NCBI RefSeq assembly: GCF_036320965.1 | Contig: NC_092238.1 | Coordinates: forward strand, 55,855,398 to 55,919,397 | Source of the DNA: Panulirus ornatus | Taxonomy: Eukaryota > Arthropoda > Malacostraca > Decapoda > Palinuridae | DNA length: 64,000 nt | Direction of reading: 5' to 3' | Shown here: piece after piece, positions 29,681 to 49,325 of the stretch | How positions within the stretch are numbered: the first letter of the stretch is position 1 | How the letters are laid out: every line of letters begins with the position of its first letter | Position numbers and translations under genes: made by a program | The notes under the pieces: generated by a model | What the model was told of the DNA's origin: nothing | Database searches by the model: none | The model's input: the letters and a program-made list of their open reading frames with translations, nothing else

Positions 29681-31358
29681 GGGTGATTATTGGTGCATAT
29701 GCAACTGGGCATGAGAAGAAAGATCATGAGAGGCAAGTGTTTTGGGAGCAGCTGAATGAGTGTGTTAGTGGTTTTGATGCACAAGACCGGGTTATAGTGA
29801 TGGGTGATTTGAATGTAAAGGTGAGTAATGTGGCAGTTGAGGGAATAATTGGTATACATGGAGTGTTCACTGTTGTAAATGGAAATGGTGAAGAGCTTGT
29901 AGATTTATGTGCTGAAAAAGGACTGGTGATTGGGAATACCTGGTTTACAAAGCGAGATATACATAAGTATACGTATGTAAGTAGGAGAAATGGCCAAAGA
30001 GCGTTATTGGATTACGTGTTAATTGATAGACGCACGAAAGAGAGACTTTTGGATGTTTTTGTGCTGAGAAGTGCAACTAGAGGGAAGTCTGATCATTATC
30101 GTGTGGAAGCGAAGGTGAAGATTTGTAGCGGTTTTCAGAAAAGAAGAGAGAGTGTTGGGGTGAAGAGAGTGGTGAGAGCAAGTGAGCTTGGGAAGGAGAC
30201 TTGTGTGAGAAAGTACCAGGAGAGACTGAGTACAGAATGGAAAAAGGTGAGAACAAAGGAGGTAAGTGGAGTGGGGGAGGAATGGGATGTATTTAGGGAA
30301 GCAGTGATGGCTTGCGCAAAAGATGCTTGTGGCATGAGAAGCGTGGGAGGTGGGTTGATTAGAAAAGGTAGTGAGTGGCGGAATGAAGAGGTAAGATTAT
30401 TAGTGAAAGAGAAGAGAGAGGCATTTGAACGATTTTTGCAGGGAAAAAATTCAAATGAGTTGGAGAGATATAAAAGAAAGAGCCAGGAGGTCAAGAGAAA
30501 GGTGCAAGAGATGAAAAAGAGGGCAAATGAGAGTTGGGGTGAGAGAGTATCATTAAATTTTAGGGAGAATAAAAAGATGTTTTGGAAGGAGGTAGGTAAA
30601 GTGAGTAAAACAAGGGAGCACATGGAAACTTCAGTGAAGGGCGCTAATGGGGAGGTGATAACAGGTAGTGGTGATGTGAGAATGAGATGGAGTGAGTATT
30701 TTGAAGGTTTGTTGAATGTGTTTGATGATAGAGTGGCAGATGTGGGGTGTCTTGGTCGAGGTGGTATGCAAAGTTAGAGGGTTAGGGAAAATGATTTGGT
30801 AAATAGAGAAGAAGTAGTAAAAGTTTTACGGAAGATGAAAGCCGGAAAGTCAGCAGGTTTGGATGGTATTGCAGTGGAATTTATTAAAAAAGGGGATGAC
30901 TGTATTGTTGACTAGTTGGTAAGGTTATTTAATGCATGCATGACTCATGGTGAGGTGCCTGAGGATTGGCGGAATGCTTCCATAATGCCATTGTACAAAG
31001 GCAAAGGGGATAAGAGTGAGTGCTCAAATTACAGAGGTATAAGTTTGTTGAGTATTCCTGGTAAATTATATGGAAGGGTATTGATTGAGAGGGTGAAGGC
31101 ATGTACAGATCATCAGATTGTGGAAGAGCAGTGTGGTTTCAGAAGTGCTAGAGGATGTGTGGATCAGGTGTTTGCTTTGAAGAATGTATGTGAGAAATAC
31201 ATAGAAAAGGAAATGGATTTGTATGTAGCATTTATGGATCTGGAGAAGGCATATGATAGAGTTGATAGAGATGCTCTGTGGAAGGTATTAAGAATATATG
31301 GTGTGGGAGGCAACATCTTAGAAGCAGTGAAAAGTTTTTATCGAGGATATATATAGAT
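29681..31358 (+). repeat. RTE tandem array, unit B (1678 bp)
   Basis: This has the same content and length as unit A. The open block 29683-30777 carries the endonuclease C-terminal two-thirds and linker; 30916-31356 carries the RT fingers to palm A ('[11 protein letters not shown]'). The junction 'cgaggatatatatagatggg' fuses RT to endonuclease through a tiny AT stretch, the same as at both other junctions. Confidence 0.93.
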
Positions 31359-32593
31359 GGGTGATTATTGGTGCATATGCAACTGGGCATGAGAAGAAAG
31401 ATCATGAGAGGCAAGTGTTTTGGGAGCAGCTGAATGAGTGTGTTAGTGGTTTTGATGCACAAGACCGGGTTATAGTGATGGGTGATTTGAATGTAAAGGT
31501 GAGTAATGTGGCAGTTGAGGGAATAATTGGTATACATGGAGTGTTCACTGTTGTAAATGGAAATGGTGAAGAGCTTGTAGATTTTTGTGCTAAAAAACGA
31601 CTGGTGATTGGGAATACCTGGTTTAAAAAGCGAGATATACATAAGTATACGTATGTAAGTAGGAGAAATGGCCAAAGAGCGTTATTGGATTGCGTGTTAA
31701 TTGATAGACGCACGAAAGAGAGACTTTTGGATGTTAAAGTTCTGAGAGGTGCAACTGGAGGGAAGTCTGATCATTATCGTGTGGAAGCGAAGGTGAAGAT
31801 TTGTAGCGGTTTTCAGAAAAGAAGAGAGAATGTTGGGGTGAAGAGAGTGGTGAGAGCAAGTGAGCTTGGGAAGGAGACTTGTGTGAGGAAGTAACAGGAG
31901 AGACTGAGTACAGAATGGAAAAAGGTGAGAACAAAGGAGGTAAGGGGAGTGGGGGAGGAATGGGATGTATTTAGGGAAGCAGTGATGGCTTGCGCAAAAG
32001 ATGCTTGTGGCATGAGAAGCGTGGGAGGTGGGTTGATTAGAAAAGGTAGTGAGTGGCGGAATGAAGAGGTAAGATTATTAATGAAAGAGAAGAGAGAGGC
32101 ATTTGAACGATTTTTGCAGGGAAAAAATGCAAATGAGTGGGAGAGGTATAAAAGAAAGAGGCAGGAGGTCAAGAGAGAGGTGCAAGAGGTGAAAAAGAGG
32201 TCAAATGAGAGTTGGGGTGAGAGAGTATCATTAAACTTTAGGGAGAAGAAAAAGATGTTTTGGAAGGAGGTAAATAAAGTGCGTAAGACAAGGGAGCACA
32301 TGGAAACTTCAGTGAAGGGCGCTAATGGGGAGGTGATAACAGGTAGTGGTGATGTGAGAAGGAAATGGAGTGAGTATTTTGAAGGTCTGTTGAATGTGTT
32401 TGATGATAGAGTGGCAGATGTGGGGTGTCTTGGTCGAGGTGGTATGCAAAGTGAGAGGGTTAGGGAAAATGATTTGGTAAATAGATAAGAGGTAGTAAAA
32501 GCTTTACGGAAGATGAAAGCCGGCAAATCAGCAGGTTTGGATGGCATTGCAGTGGAATTTATTAAAAAAGGGGATGACTGTATTGTTGACTAG

Positions 32594-33625
32594 TTGGTAA
32601 GGTTATTTAATGCATGTATGACTCATGGTGAGGTGACTGAGGATTGGCGGAATGCTTGCATAGTGCCATTGTACAAAGGCAAAGAGGATAAGAGTGAGTG
32701 CTCAAATTACAGAGGTATAAGTTTGTTGAGTATTCCTGGTAAATTATATGGAAGGGTATTGATTGAGAGGGTGAAGGCATGTACAGATCATCAGATTGGG
32801 GAAGAGCAGTGTGGTTTCAGAAGTGGTAGAGGATGTGTGGATCAGGTGTTTGCTTTGAAGAATGTATGCGAGAAATACTTAGAAAAACAAATGGATTTGT
32901 ATGTAGCATTTATAGATCTGCAGAAGGCATATGATAGAGATGATAGAGATGCTCTGTGGAAGGTTTTAAGAATATATGGTGTGGGAGGCAAGTTGCTAGA
33001 AGCAGTGAAAAGTTTTTATCGAGGATGTAAGGCATGTGTACGTGTAGGAAGAGAGGAAAGTAATTGGTTCTCATTGAATGTAGGTTTCCGGCAGGGATGT
33101 GTGATGTCTCCATGGTCGTTTAATTTGTTTATGGATGGGGTTGTTAGGGTGGTGAATGCAAGAGTTTTGGAAAGAGGGGGAAGTATGCAGTCTGTTCTGG
33201 ATGAGAGAGCTTGGGAAGTGAGTCATTCGTTGTTCGCTGATGATACAGCGCTGGTGGCTGATTCTTGTGAGAAACTGCAGAAGCTGGTGACTGAGTTTGG
33301 TGGAGTGTGTGAAAGGAGAAAGTTAAGAGTAAATGTGAATAAGAGCAAGGTTATTAGGTACAGTAGGGTTGAGGGTCAAGTCAATTGGGAGGTAAGTTTG
33401 AATGGAGAAAAGCTAGAGGAAGTGAAGTGTTTTAGATATCTGGGAGTGCATCTGGCAGCGGAAGGAACCATGGAAGCGGAAGTAAATCATAGGGTGGGGG
33501 AGGGGGCGAAAATTCTGGGAGCCTTGAAGAATGTTTGGAAGTCGAGAACATTATCTCGGAAAGCAAAAATGGGTATGTTTGAAGGAATAGTGGTTCCTAA
33601 AATGTTGTATGGTTGCGAGGCGTAG
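32594..33625 (+). pseudogene. RT fragment of unit C, 343 codons
   Basis: The RT palm with 'FIDLQKAYDR', '[10 protein letters not shown]' and '[11 protein letters not shown]' is preserved. A nonsense codon (TGG to TAG in 'GCEAW') separates it from the C-terminal block at 33629-34033. The upstream RT fingers are split off by a TAG at 32592. Confidence 0.85.
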
Positions 33626-34257
33626 GCTATGGATAGATTTGTGCGCAGGAGGGTGGATGTGCTGGAAATGAGATGTTTGAGGACAATATGTGGTGTGAGG
33701 TGGTTTGATCGAGTAAGTAATGTAAGGGTGAGAGAGATGTTTGGAAATAAAAAGAGTGTGGTTGAGAGAGCAGTAGAGGGTGTTTTGAAATGGTTTGGTC
33801 ACATGGAGAGAATGAGTGAGGAAACATTGACCAAGAGGATATATGTGTCTGAGGTGGAGGGAACGAGAAGTGGGAGACCAAATTGGAGGTGGAAACATGA
33901 AGTGAAAAAGATTTTGAGTGATCGGTGCCTGAACATGCAGGAGGGTGAAAGGCGTGCAAGTAATCGAGTGAATTGGAACGATATGGTATACCGCGGTCGA
34001 CGTGCTGTCAGTGGATTGAAGCAGGGCATGTGAAGCGTCTGGGGTAAACCATGCAAAGTGTGTGGGGCCTGGATGTGGAAAGGGAGCCGTGGTTTCGGTG
34101 CATTATTACATGACAGCTAGAGACTGAATGCGAACGAATGGGGCCTTTGCATTTTTTCCTAGCGCTACCTCGCACACATGAGGGGGGAGTGGGTTTGTTA
34201 TTCCATGTGTGGCGGGATGGCGATGGGAACAAATAAAGGCAGACAATATGAATTATG

Positions 34258-34420
<163 letters not shown>

Positions 34421-34581
34421 GTCTGTGTGTGTATATATATGTGTACATTGAGATGTATAAGTATGTATATTTTGCGTGTGTGGACATGTATGTATATACA
34501 TGTGTAGGTGGGCGGGTTGGGCCTGTTCTTTCGTCTGTTTCCTTGCGCTACCTCGCTAACGCGGGAGGCAGCGACAAAGCA

Positions 34582-34583
<2 letters not shown>

Positions 34584-34652
<69 letters not shown>
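34584..34652. repeat. (AT)n microsatellite, about 69 bp
   Basis: This is the tail tract of unit C and at the same time the 5' boundary of copy R12. Confidence 0.96.
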
Positions 34653-34656
<4 letters not shown>

Positions 34657-35810
34657 GGAAGAGAGGAAAGTGATTGGTTCTCAGTGAATGTAGGTTTGCG
34701 GTAGGGGTGTTTGATGTCTCCATGGCTGTTTAATTTGTTTATGGATGGGGTTGTTAGGGACGTAAATGCAAGAGTTTTGGAAAGAGTGGCAAGTATGAAG
34801 TCTGTTGTGGATGAGAGAGCTTGGGAAGTGAGTCAGTTGTTGTTCGCTGATGATACAGCGCTGTTGGCTGATGCATGTGAGAAACTGTAGAAGCTGGTGA
34901 CTGAGTTTGGTAAAGTGTTTGAAAGAAGAAACTTAAGAGTAAATGTGAATAAGAGCAAGGTTATTAGGTACAGTAGGCTTGAGGGTCAAATCAATTGGGA
35001 GGTAAATTTGAATGGAAAAAAACTGGAGGAAGTAAAGTGTTTTAGATATCTGGGAGTGGATCTGGCAGCGGATGGAACCATGGAAGCGGAAGTGGATCAT
35101 AGGGTGGTGGAGGGGGCGAAAATCCTGGGAGACTTGAAGAATGTATGGACGTCGAGAACATTATCTCGGAAAGCAAAAATGGCTATGTTTCAAGGAATAG
35201 TGGTTCCAACAATGTTGTATGGTTGCGAGGCGTGCGCTATGGATAGAGTTGTGCGCAGGAGGATGGATGTGCTGGAAATGAGATGTTTGAGGACAATGTG
35301 TGGTGCGAGGTGGTTTGATCGAGTAAGTAACGTAAGGGTTAGAGAGATGTGTGGAAATAAAAAGAGCGTGTTTGAGAGAGCAGAAGAGGGTGTTTTGAAA
35401 TGGTTTGGGCACATGGAGAGAATGAGTGAGGAAAGATTGACCAAGAGGATATATGTGTCGGAGGTGGAGGGAACGAGGAGAAGTGGGAGACCAAATTGGA
35501 GGTGGAAAGATGGAGTGAAAAAGATTTTGTGTCATCGGGGCCTGAACATGCAGGAGGGTGAAAGGAGGGCAAGGAATAGAGTGAATTGGATCGATGTGGT
35601 ATACCGGGGCTGACGTGCTGTCAGTGGATTGAATCAGGGCATGTGAAGCGTCTGGGGTAAACCATGGAAAGCTGTGTAGGTATGTATATTTGCGTGTGTG
35701 GACGTATGTATATACAAGTGTATGGGGGTGGTTTGGGCCATTTCTTTCGTCTGTTTCCTTGCGCTACCTCGCAAACGCGGGAGACAGCGACAAACCAAAA
35801 AAAGAAAAGA

Positions 35811-35819
<9 letters not shown>
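34653..35819 (+). mobile_element. RTE-like copy R12, 5'-truncated, S-type
   Basis: It starts in the RT just before motif B at (AT)n and runs to the S-type tail, 'cagcgacaaacc' plus an A-rich run. Two CAG-to-TAG changes (motif B Gln at about 34702, and 34889) break the frame. From 34897 to 35613 the C-terminal 238 codons are open. Confidence 0.9.

Positions 35820-35880
<61 letters not shown>
35820..35880. repeat. (AT)n microsatellite, about 61 bp
   Basis: This tract joins the 3' tail of R12 to the 3' end of antisense R13. Confidence 0.96.
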
Positions 35881-35882
<2 letters not shown>

Positions 35883-38768
35883 CGTATTTGTTATACTTTG
35901 TCGCTGTACTCCACATTAGCTAGGTAGCGCAACGATACAGACGAAAGAATATGTATATTTATGTATATACATATACATATGTATATACATAAACGCCCAC
36001 ACACCCACACATATACATACCTATACATTTCAATGTATATATATTCATACATACAGAGACATGTAAGAAATATATACACATGCACATATTCATACATGCT
36101 GCCTTAATTCATTCTCGCCGCTAACCCGCCACACATGATATGATACACCCCTCCCCCGTGTTGCTGCAAGGTATCGCTAGGAAAGGACAGCAAAGGCCAC
36201 ATTCGCCCTCACTCAGACTCTGCGTGTCATATGCAATACACCGGAACCACACTTCTCTTTCCACATCCAGACCCCAGAAAAATTTTCCATGGTTTACCCG
36301 AGACGCTTTACATGCCATTGTTCAATCCATTGGTAGCACGTCGACCCCGGTATACCACATCATTCCAATTCACTCTATTCCTTTCACGCCTTTCACCCTC
36401 CTGTTTGTTCAGGCCCCAATCGCTCAAATTTCTTTTTCACTTCATCCTTCCACCACCAATTTGGTCTCCCACTTCTCCACGTTCCTTCCACCTCTGACAC
36501 ATATATCCTGTTTGTTAATCTCTCTTCACTCATTCTCTCCATGTGACCAAAAATTTCAATACACTCTCTTTTGCTCCTTCAACCACACTCTTTATATTAC
36601 CACACATCTCTATTACCCTTTCATTGTTTCCTCGACCAAACCACCTCACACCATATATTGTCCTCAAACATCTCATTTTCAACACATCCACCATCCTCTG
36701 CACAACCCTATCTATCGCCCATGCCTCACAACTGTATAACATTCTTGGAACTACTATTCCTCAAAACATACCCGTTTTTGCTTTCCGATATAACGTTCAC
36801 GCCTTCCACACATTTTTCAACGCTCCCAGAACCTTCTCCCTCTCCCCCACCCTATGGCTCACTTCCGCTTCCATGGTTCCATCCGCTGCCAAATCCTCTC
36901 TCAGATTTCTAAAACACTTCACTTCCTCCAGTCTTTCTCCCTTCAAATTTACCTCACAATTTACTTGTCCCTCAACCCTACTGAGCCTAATAACCTTGCT
37001 CCTATTTATATTTACTCTCCGATTTCTTCTTTCACACACTATACCAAAATCAGTCTCCAAACCAACTACTGCAGTTTCTCACTCGAATCAGCCATCATCA
37101 CTGTATCACCAACAAACAACAACAGACTCACTTCCCAGCCCTCTCATCCCCAACAGACTGCATACTTGCCCCTCTCTCCAAAACTCTTCCATCCACCTCC
37201 ATAGCAACCACACCCATAAACAAATTAAACAACCATTGAGACATCAAGCACCCCTGCCGCAAACCGACATTCACTTGGAAGCACTCACTTTCCTCTCTTC
37301 CTACTCGTACACAAGCCTTACATCCTCGATAAAAACTTTTCACTGCTTCTAGCAAATTACCTCCCACACCATATGCTCTTAATCCCTTCCAAAGAGCATC
37401 TCTATTAACTCTATCATATGCCTCCTCCAGAGCCTAATAACCTTGCTCCTATTTATATTTACTCTCCGATTTCTTCTTTCACACACTATACCAAAATCAG
37501 TCTCCAAACCAACTACTGCAGTTTCTCACTCGAATCAGCCATCATCACTGTATCACCAACAAACAACAACAGACTCACTTCCCAGCCCTCTCATCCCCAA
37601 CAGACTGCATACTTGCCCCTCTCTCCAAAACTCTTCCATCCACCTCCATAGCAACCACACCCATAAACAAATTAAACAACCATTGAGACATCAAGCACCC
37701 CTGCCGCAAACCGACATTCACTTGGAAGCACTCACTTTCCTCTCTTCCTACTCGTACACAAGCCTTACATCCTCGATAAAAACTTTTCACTGCTTCTAGC
37801 AAATTACCTCCCACACCATATGCTCTTAATCCCTTCCAAAGAGCATCTCTATTAACTCTATCATATGCCTCCTCCAGATCCATAAATGCTACATACAAAT
37901 CCATTTGCTTTTCTAAGTATTTCTCACATACATTCTTCAAAGCAAACACCTGATCCACACATCCTCTACCACTTCTGAAACCAAAGTGCTCCTCCCCAAT
38001 CTGATCCTTTGTACATGCCTTGACCCTCTCAATCAATACCCTCCTATATAATTTCCCATGAATACTCAACAAACTTATACCTCTGTAATTTTAACACTCC
38101 CTTTTATCCCCTTTGCCTTTGTACAATGGAACTATACATGCATTCTGCCAATCCTCTGGCACTTCACCATGAAGTGTGCATATATATGATATCCTGAATA
38201 ACCAGTCAACAACAGTCACCCCCTTTTTTTTATAAATTCCAGAGCAATACAATTCAAACCCGCTGCCTTGCCGGCTTTCATCTTCCGCAAAGCTTTCACA
38301 ACCTATTCTCTGTTTGCCAAATCTTTCTACCAGACCGTCTTACTTTGCTCACCACCTCGACCAAAACACCCTATATCTGAAACTCTATCATCAAACACAT
38401 TCAACTCACCTTCAAAATACTTACTCCATCGCCCTCTCACTTCACCACTACTTCTTACTGCCTCACCATTTGCCCCCTTCACCGATGGTCCCATTTGTTC
38501 TCTTGTCTTACACACTTTATTTACCTCTTTGCAAAATATTTTTTTATTCTCCCTAAAATTTGATGATACTCTCTCACCCCAATTCTAATTTGCCCTCATT
38601 TTCAACTCTTGAACCTTTCTCTTGTCCACTTGTCTCCTTCTTCTTTACATCTCCTATTCCTTTGCACTATTTTCCCTTCAAAAATCGTCCAATTGCCTCT
38701 CTCTTCTGTTTTACTAACATTCCTACTTCATCTTACCGCTCACTACCCTTCCTAACTGCCCACCTTCA
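35881..38768 (-). mobile_element. RTE-like copy R13, antisense, L-type, with internal duplication
   Basis: It reads on minus from the endonuclease-RT linker (38768) to the L-type 3' UTR and tail (35893). It is strongly diverged from S-type copies. It contains an exact-looking 447-bp tandem duplication (36985-37431 and 37432-37878) in the RT. Frameshifts and stops are scattered. The minus-strand fragments 38072-37575 ('FMDLEEAYDRV', 'GLRQGCLMSQW') and 37060-36797 are readable. Confidence 0.88.
36985..37878 (-). repeat. 447-bp direct tandem duplication inside R13
   Basis: Two head-to-tail copies (36985-37431, 37432-37878) look identical by eye over their whole length. They cover RT from just after palm A to the 'VNINRSKVIR' region. 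447 is a multiple of three. The rest of R13 is old, so the duplication is much younger than the insertion, or it is an assembly error. Confidence 0.88.
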
Positions 38769-38861
38769 ATTTCCTGCGTCAGCGTCGTATCGTTAAGAAG
38801 AGAGGACTGAGCCTAAGAGAGAAAATCCTCACTTGGCCCCCTTCTCTATTCCCTTTTTGAA
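38769..38861. repeat. Solo half of a fold-back element
   Basis: It resembles one arm of the element at 10118-10481 (variant of gcgtcagcg..., 'gaggactgagcc', 'atcctcacttggccc') without the second arm or the 5'-UTR core. It sits between two RTE copies of opposite orientation (R13 and R14). Confidence 0.7.
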
Positions 38862-40990
38862 GAAATAAGATTATTAATGAAAGAATAGAGAGAGGCATTT
38901 GGACGAGTTTTACAGGGAAATAGTGCAAATGCCTGGGAGATGCATAAAAGAAAAGGCAAAAGGTCGAGAGAAAGGTGCAAGATGTGAAAAGAGGGCATAT
39001 GAGAGTTGGGGTGAGAGAATACTGTTAAATTCTGCGGGGGATAAAAAGGTGTTTTGGAAGGAGGTAAATAAAGTGCGTAAGACAAGAGAAGAAATGGGGA
39101 TATCGGTGAAAGGGATTAATGAGGAGGTAATAACAAGTAGTGGTGATGTGACAAAGAGATGGAGTATTTTAAGGGTTTGTTGAATGTGTTAGATGATAGA
39201 GTGGCTGATATAGGGTCTTTTGGTCGAGGTGGTGTGCGAAGTGAAAGCATTAGGGAGAATGGTTTGGTAAACAGAGAAAAAGTAGTGAAAGATTTGCGGA
39301 GGATGAAAGCCGGCACGGCAGCGGGTTTGGATGGTATTGCAGTGGAATTTATTAAAAAAGGGGGTGACTGTATTGTTGACTAATTGGTGAGGATGTTCAT
39401 GGTTTCTATGGCTCATGATGAAGTGCCTGAGGATTGGTGGAATGCATGCATACAGCCACCGCAAAAAGGCAAAGGGGATAAAGGTGATTGTTCAAATTAA
39501 AGAGGAATAAGTTTGTTGAGTATTCCTGGGAAATAATAACGAAGGGTATTGATCGAGAGGGTCAACGCATGTACAGAGCACTAGATTTTGGAGAAGCAGT
39601 GTGGTTTCAGAAGTGGCAGAGGATGTTTGGATCGGGTGTTTGCTTTGAAGAATGTATGTATGAAATACTTAGAAAAGCAAATGGATTTGTTTGTAGTATT
39701 TATGGATCTGGAGAAAGAATATGATAGAGCTGATAGAGATGCTCTCTGGAAGGTATTAAGAGTATACTGTGTGGGAGACAAGTTGCTAGGAGTAGTGAAA
39801 TTTTTTATTGAGGATGTACGGCATGTGTACGGGTGCGAAGAGAGGAAAGAGTTTGGTTTCCCAATGAATTTCGGTTTTGGCAGGGGTGCGTGATCTCTCC
39901 ATGGTTGCTTAATTTGTTTAGGAATGTGGTTGTTAGGGCGGTGAATGCAAGAATTTTGGAGAGAGAAGCAAGTATGAAATCTATTGTGGATGAGAGGGCT
40001 TGGGAAGTGAGTTAGTTGTTGTTCGCTGATGATACAGCACTGGTGGCTGATTCGGATGAAAAACAGTAAAAGCTGGTGGCTGACTCTAGGAAAGTATGCG
40101 AAAATAAGAAAACTAAGAGTAAATGTGAATAAGAGCAAGATAATTAGGTACAGTAGGGCTGAGGGACAATTCAACTGGGAGGTAAGTTTAAATGGAGAAA
40201 AACTGGAGGAAGTGAAGTGCTTTAGAAATCTGGGAGTTGATTTGGCAGCAGATGGAACCATGGAAGGAGAAGTGAGTCAAAGGGTGGGGGGGCTGCGAGG
40301 GTTCTTAGAAGAATGTGTGGAAGGCGAGAACATTATCTCGAAAAGCAAAAATGGGTATGTTTGAAGGAATAATGGTTCCAACAATGTTATATGGTTGCTA
40401 GGCGTGGGCTGTAGATAGGGTTGTGCGAAAGAGGGTGGATGTGTTACAAATGAGATGTTTGAAGACAATATGTGGTGTGAGGTGGCTTGATCGAGTAAGT
40501 AATGAAAGGGTAAGAGGTATGTGTGGTAATAAAAAGTGTGGTTGAGAGACCAGAAAAGGGTGTATTATAATGGTTTGGTCACATGGAGAGAATGAATGAG
40601 GAAAGATTGAGAAGGAGAATAAATGTGCCAGAGGTGGAGGGAAGGAGAAGTGTGAGACCAAATAGGAGGTAGAAGGATGGAGTGAAAAAGATTTTTATCT
40701 ATCGGAGCCTGATCATGCAGGAGGGTGAAAGGCATGCAAGGATTGCAACGATTTGGTATATCGGGGTCGAATGAATAAAGGTAGGAGGAATGAATTACGT
40801 GCATATGTATATATGTATATGTCTGTTTATGTATATATAAGTATACGTTGATATATAGAGGCATGTATATGTGCGTGTGTGAACGTGTATGTACAGATAA
40901 GTATATGTGGGTGGGTTGGGTAATTCTTTCGTCTGTTTTCTTGCGCTTCCTCGCTAACGCGGGAGACAGCGACAAAGTTTAATAAGTAAG

Positions 40991-40991
<1 letters not shown>
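38862..40991 (+). mobile_element. RTE-like copy R14, sense, decayed, L-type tail
   Basis: It runs from the linker ('EEIRLLMKE' region) through RT to a shortened L-type 3' UTR. Readable pieces: 39159-39383 ('KAGTAAGLDG'), 39588-39893 ('FMDLEKEYDRA'), 39833-40015 and 40029-40364. '[11 protein letters not shown]' is split across frames near 40025. At about 40768 the coding end jumps to 'gaatgaataaagg' of the 3' UTR, so about 200 bp of UTR is missing. Confidence 0.85.
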
Positions 40992-41260
<269 letters not shown>

Positions 41261-42429
41261 GAGAACCCGCTTGTCCCGGTTGTGCGCGAGGTAGCTCTAT
41301 GAATGACAACAAAGGCCATATTCGTTCACACTCAGTCTCTAGCTATCATGTATAATGTACGGAAACAACAGCTCCCTTTCCACATCAAGCCCACAAAAAT
41401 TTCAATGGTTTACAGTAGACGCTTTACATACCCTGGTTCAACCCATTGACAGCACGTCGACCTCGGTATGCCACATCATTCCAATTCACTCTATTCCTTG
41501 CATGCCTTTCACCCTTCTGCATATTCAGGCGCCGATCACTCAAAATCTTTTTCACACTATCTTTCCACATCCAATTTGGTCTCCTACTTTTCGTTCTCTC
41601 TACCGATGACACATATATCCTCTTTGTCGATCTTTCCTCTCTCATTCTCTCCATATGACCAAAAACCTTCAAAACACCCTCTTCTGCTCTCTCAGCCACA
41701 CTCTTTTTATTACCACACATCTCTCTTATCATATTATACTTACTCGATCAAACCACCCAACACCACATTTTTTTCTCAAGCATCTCATTTCCAGCATATC
41801 CACCGTTCTCCGCACAACTCTATCTATAGCACACGCCTCGCAACCATACAACATTGTTGGAACCACTATTCCTTCAAACATGCCCATTTTTGCTTTCCAA
41901 GATAACGTTCTCGACTTCCACATATTTTTCAACGCTCCCAGAACTCTCGCCCCCTCCCCCACCTTATGTTTCACTTCCGCTTCCATGGTTCCATCCGCTG
42001 CCAGATCCACTCCCAAATATCTAAAACACTTCACTTCCTTCAGTTTTTCTCCATTTAAACTTAAATTCCAGTTGACTTGTCCCTCATCCCTACTGTACCT
42101 AATATCTTTGCTCTTATTAACATCTACTCTCAGCTTTCTTCTTTCACACACTTTACCAAACTCAGTCACCAGCTTCTTCAGTTTCTCACCTGAATCAGCA
42201 ACAAGCGCTGTATCATCAGCGAACAACAACTGACTCACTTCCCAAGCTCTCCCATCCACAACAGACTGCATACTTGCCCCAAAACTCTGGAATTCACCTC
42301 CATAAGAACTCCATCCATAAACAAATCAAACAACCATGGAGACATCACGCACCCCTGCCGCAAACTAAGATTCACTGAAAACCCGTCACTTTCCTATTTT
42401 CCTACACGTACACATGCCTTACATCATCG
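41261..42429 (-). mobile_element. RTE-like copy R15, antisense, L-type, truncated at both ends
   Basis: On minus it reads from RT 'CKAC' (42429) through motif B, '[11 protein letters not shown]' (in the open block 42271-41729) and the C-terminus to part of the L-type 3' UTR. The last 250 bp of the UTR and the hairpin tail are absent, and (AT)n follows. This is the internal AT site of the L-type UTR, so the missing tail was probably separated or lost there. Confidence 0.86.
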
Positions 42430-42430
42430 T

Positions 42431-42505
<75 letters not shown>
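42430..42505. repeat. (AT)n microsatellite, about 76 bp
   Basis: This is AT with initial TATG units, between R15 and the lone tail R16. Confidence 0.95.
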
Positions 42506-42511
<6 letters not shown>

Positions 42512-42608
42512 GTGTATAGGGGTGGGTTGGGCCATTTCTTTCGTCTGTCTCCTTGCGCTACCTCGCAAACGCGGGAGACAGCGACAAAGCAAAATAAGAT
42601 AATAAGAA

Positions 42609-42611
<3 letters not shown>
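42506..42611 (+). mobile_element. RTE-like copy R16: lone 3' tail, S-type (about 100 bp)
   Basis: Only the terminal 3' UTR is present: 'ggttgggccatttctttcg', the GC-rich hairpin and 'gacaaagcaaaataag'. It is bounded on both sides by (AT)n. It is an extremely 5'-truncated insertion and shows that the tail alone can be found at this kind of site. Confidence 0.88.

Positions 42612-42691
<80 letters not shown>
42612..42691. repeat. (AT)n microsatellite, about 80 bp
   Basis: This lies between the lone RTE tail and the pseudo-LTR of PLE copy 4. Confidence 0.96.
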
Positions 42692-49135
<6,444 letters not shown>

Positions 49136-49139
49136 AGCC

Positions 49140-49325
49140 CTTTACTGACCATTCCGACGGGTCCTTTGTTTACGGCAAAAGTTCCAGATAAATGGAAGTT
49201 TGCTAAGGTAATATGTCACTGATCGGAGATTATCAACTAGTTATCTTAACGTTTGAAATTGGAAAACTTATCGAAACCATTGTTAAAGCTAGAATTGAAA
49301 ACCGTATAAAGGACCACCGCTTAAC
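49140..49325 (+). mobile_element. CR1/Jockey-like RT N-terminal fragment, sense
   Basis: With stops, the plus strand reads 'VPDKWKFAKVI', then after a gap 'IGKLIETIVKARIENRIKDH' as in the RT finger region of CR1/Jockey-group LINEs (the 'P..WK.A.V', 'IGKL.E..I...I' pattern). It is unlike the RTE family here. It lies nose to tail against the antisense CR1-like copy, which lacks exactly this RT part. Confidence 0.7.

Noticed and set aside
34700..35000. CAG-to-TAG changes in several copies as a sign of programmed editing
   Set aside because: The counts are small and the positions differ between copies. Ordinary C-to-T transitions explain them.
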